DNA of 6,519 bases from Candidatus Omnitrophica bacterium CG07_land_8_20_14_0_80_50_8. Its GTDB lineage: Bacteria; Omnitrophota; Gorgyraeia; 2-02-FULL-51-18. This document shows, piece after piece, positions 6,062 through 6,519 of this stretch. Location: NCBI GenBank assembly GCA_002779345.1, contig PEWW01000066.1, forward strand, positions 1 through 6,519, read 5' to 3'. Position 1 is the stretch's first letter. Every line of letters starts with the position of its first letter. A model generated the notes under the pieces. That model worked only from the letters and a program-made list of their open reading frames with translations. It was not told the DNA's origin and made no database searches. Both the position numbers and the translations under genes were made by a program.

Positions 6062-6519
6062 GGTTTTGCTCCGTTTGAATGGGCGAGCCATCGGGCCAGG
6101 TCTTTTGCCCAGTAAGTAAAAATAAGGCTCGCGCCGGAACGCTTCATCGAAAGGTGCGTTTCAAGCACTGCTTTTTTCTCATCCATCCAGCCTCTTTGGG
6201 AGGCCGCTTTGATCATGGCGTATTCTCCGCTGACACTGTAACAGCCGACGGGGCAATCGAACCTTTCTTTAATGCGATACATAATATCCATAAACGCAAG
6301 CGCCGGTTTTACGAGTAAGACATCCGCTCCCTCTTCGAGGTCTGTCTGGGCCTCGCGCAAAGCCTCCCGGGCGTTAGCGGGGTTCATCTGATAACTGGAG
6401 CGGTCGCCAAAAGCGGGGGCGCACTGGGCGGCCTCGCGAAACGGGGCATAAAAACAGGAGGCGTACTTAACGGCATAAGAAATGATGGGTGTGTGTTTAA
6501 AATCATTTTTATCGAGCAG
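6058..6519 (-). CDS. hemB: Delta-aminolevulinic acid dehydratase (porphobilinogen synthase), C-terminal part, cut by window edge
   Basis: HemB condenses two 5-aminolevulinate molecules to porphobilinogen in the cytoplasm, the first common step of tetrapyrrole synthesis. The reading frame is open to the window edge, leaving 153 C-terminal residues of a protein usually about 325 long; the N-terminal half lies outside. Both active-site lysines of the family are visible: [10 protein letters not shown] (local residues 14-23, K18) and [11 protein letters not shown] (K71, the Schiff-base lysine). The stretches [20 protein letters not shown] and [11 protein letters not shown] are also typical. The end, [12 protein letters not shown], is standard, followed by a short tail. 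The stop TGA (6060-6058) overlaps the TTG start proposed for hemL, so the two are probably translationally coupled. An internal ATG at 6387 is not a gene start, because conserved HemB sequence continues upstream of it. Identification is secure; only the partial length limits it. Confidence 0.97.
   Translation of the reverse strand: MLDKNDFKHTPIISYAVKYASCFYAPFREAAQCAPAFGDRSSYQMNPANAREALREAQTDLEEGADVLLVKPALAFMDIMYRIKERFDCPVGCYSVSGEYAMIKAASQRGWMDEKKAVLETHLSMKRSGASLIFTYWAKDLARWLAHSNGAKP
6069..6073 (-). promoter_or_regulatory. Shine-Dalgarno site selecting the TTG start of hemL
   Basis: On the minus strand CGGAG precedes the TTG at 6061 by 7 bases, inside the last codons of hemB. It supports the shorter hemL start and coupled translation from hemB. 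Confidence 0.6.

Overview
The window is about 6.5 kb of compact bacterial chromosome. Every recognisable gene is on the minus strand, so transcription runs from high to low coordinates. The genes are housekeeping ones with bacterial-type motifs. The mix of a DUF1844 protein beside rpsU, a short Aquifex-sized TilS, C5-pathway heme genes and a small Ala/Pro-rich exported protein suggests an uncultured Gram-negative-type lineage. Omnitrophota or a deltaproteobacterial/planctomycete relative would fit, but this placement is a weak inference from gene content and not from a marker comparison.

Region by region, in transcription order. (1) 6519-2689 is one tightly packed unit: the C-terminal part of hemB, then hemL, a long-chain polyprenyl diphosphate synthase, mnmA, and a tRNA with anticodon CAU. 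Neighbouring genes overlap by 1-10 bases, and the mnmA stop codon lies inside the tRNA. HemL and HemB are consecutive steps from glutamate-1-semialdehyde to porphobilinogen. The prenyl synthase makes the tail precursor of quinones or a similar lipid. MnmA thiolates U34 of the Lys/Glu/Gln tRNAs. (2) 2641-1956 is a self-contained unit with an extended -10 sigma-70 promoter, a small exported protein with a signal peptide, an Ala/Pro-rich linker and a beta-rich C-terminal domain, and a rho-independent terminator. (3) 1955-921 is tilS (tRNA-Ile2 lysidine synthetase). It is recognisable end to end in one frame but is cut by an in-frame TAA at 1460-1458. Its ATG directly abuts the upstream terminator's T-tract. 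(4) 920-235 is a two-gene operon of rpsU (58 codons) and a DUF1844 protein, driven by a perfect-consensus sigma-70 promoter that starts on the base after the tilS stop. (5) 234-1 contains no gene I can support. It holds a leftward promoter-like sequence with a palindrome just below the -10 box, and a sharp step to about 70 percent G+C in the last 60 bases.

The points most worth checking are the nonsense codon in tilS, the mnmA/tRNA overlap, and the terminator placed against the tilS start. I did not find a novel defence or mobile system, and there are no insertion sequences, CRISPR repeats or phage genes.
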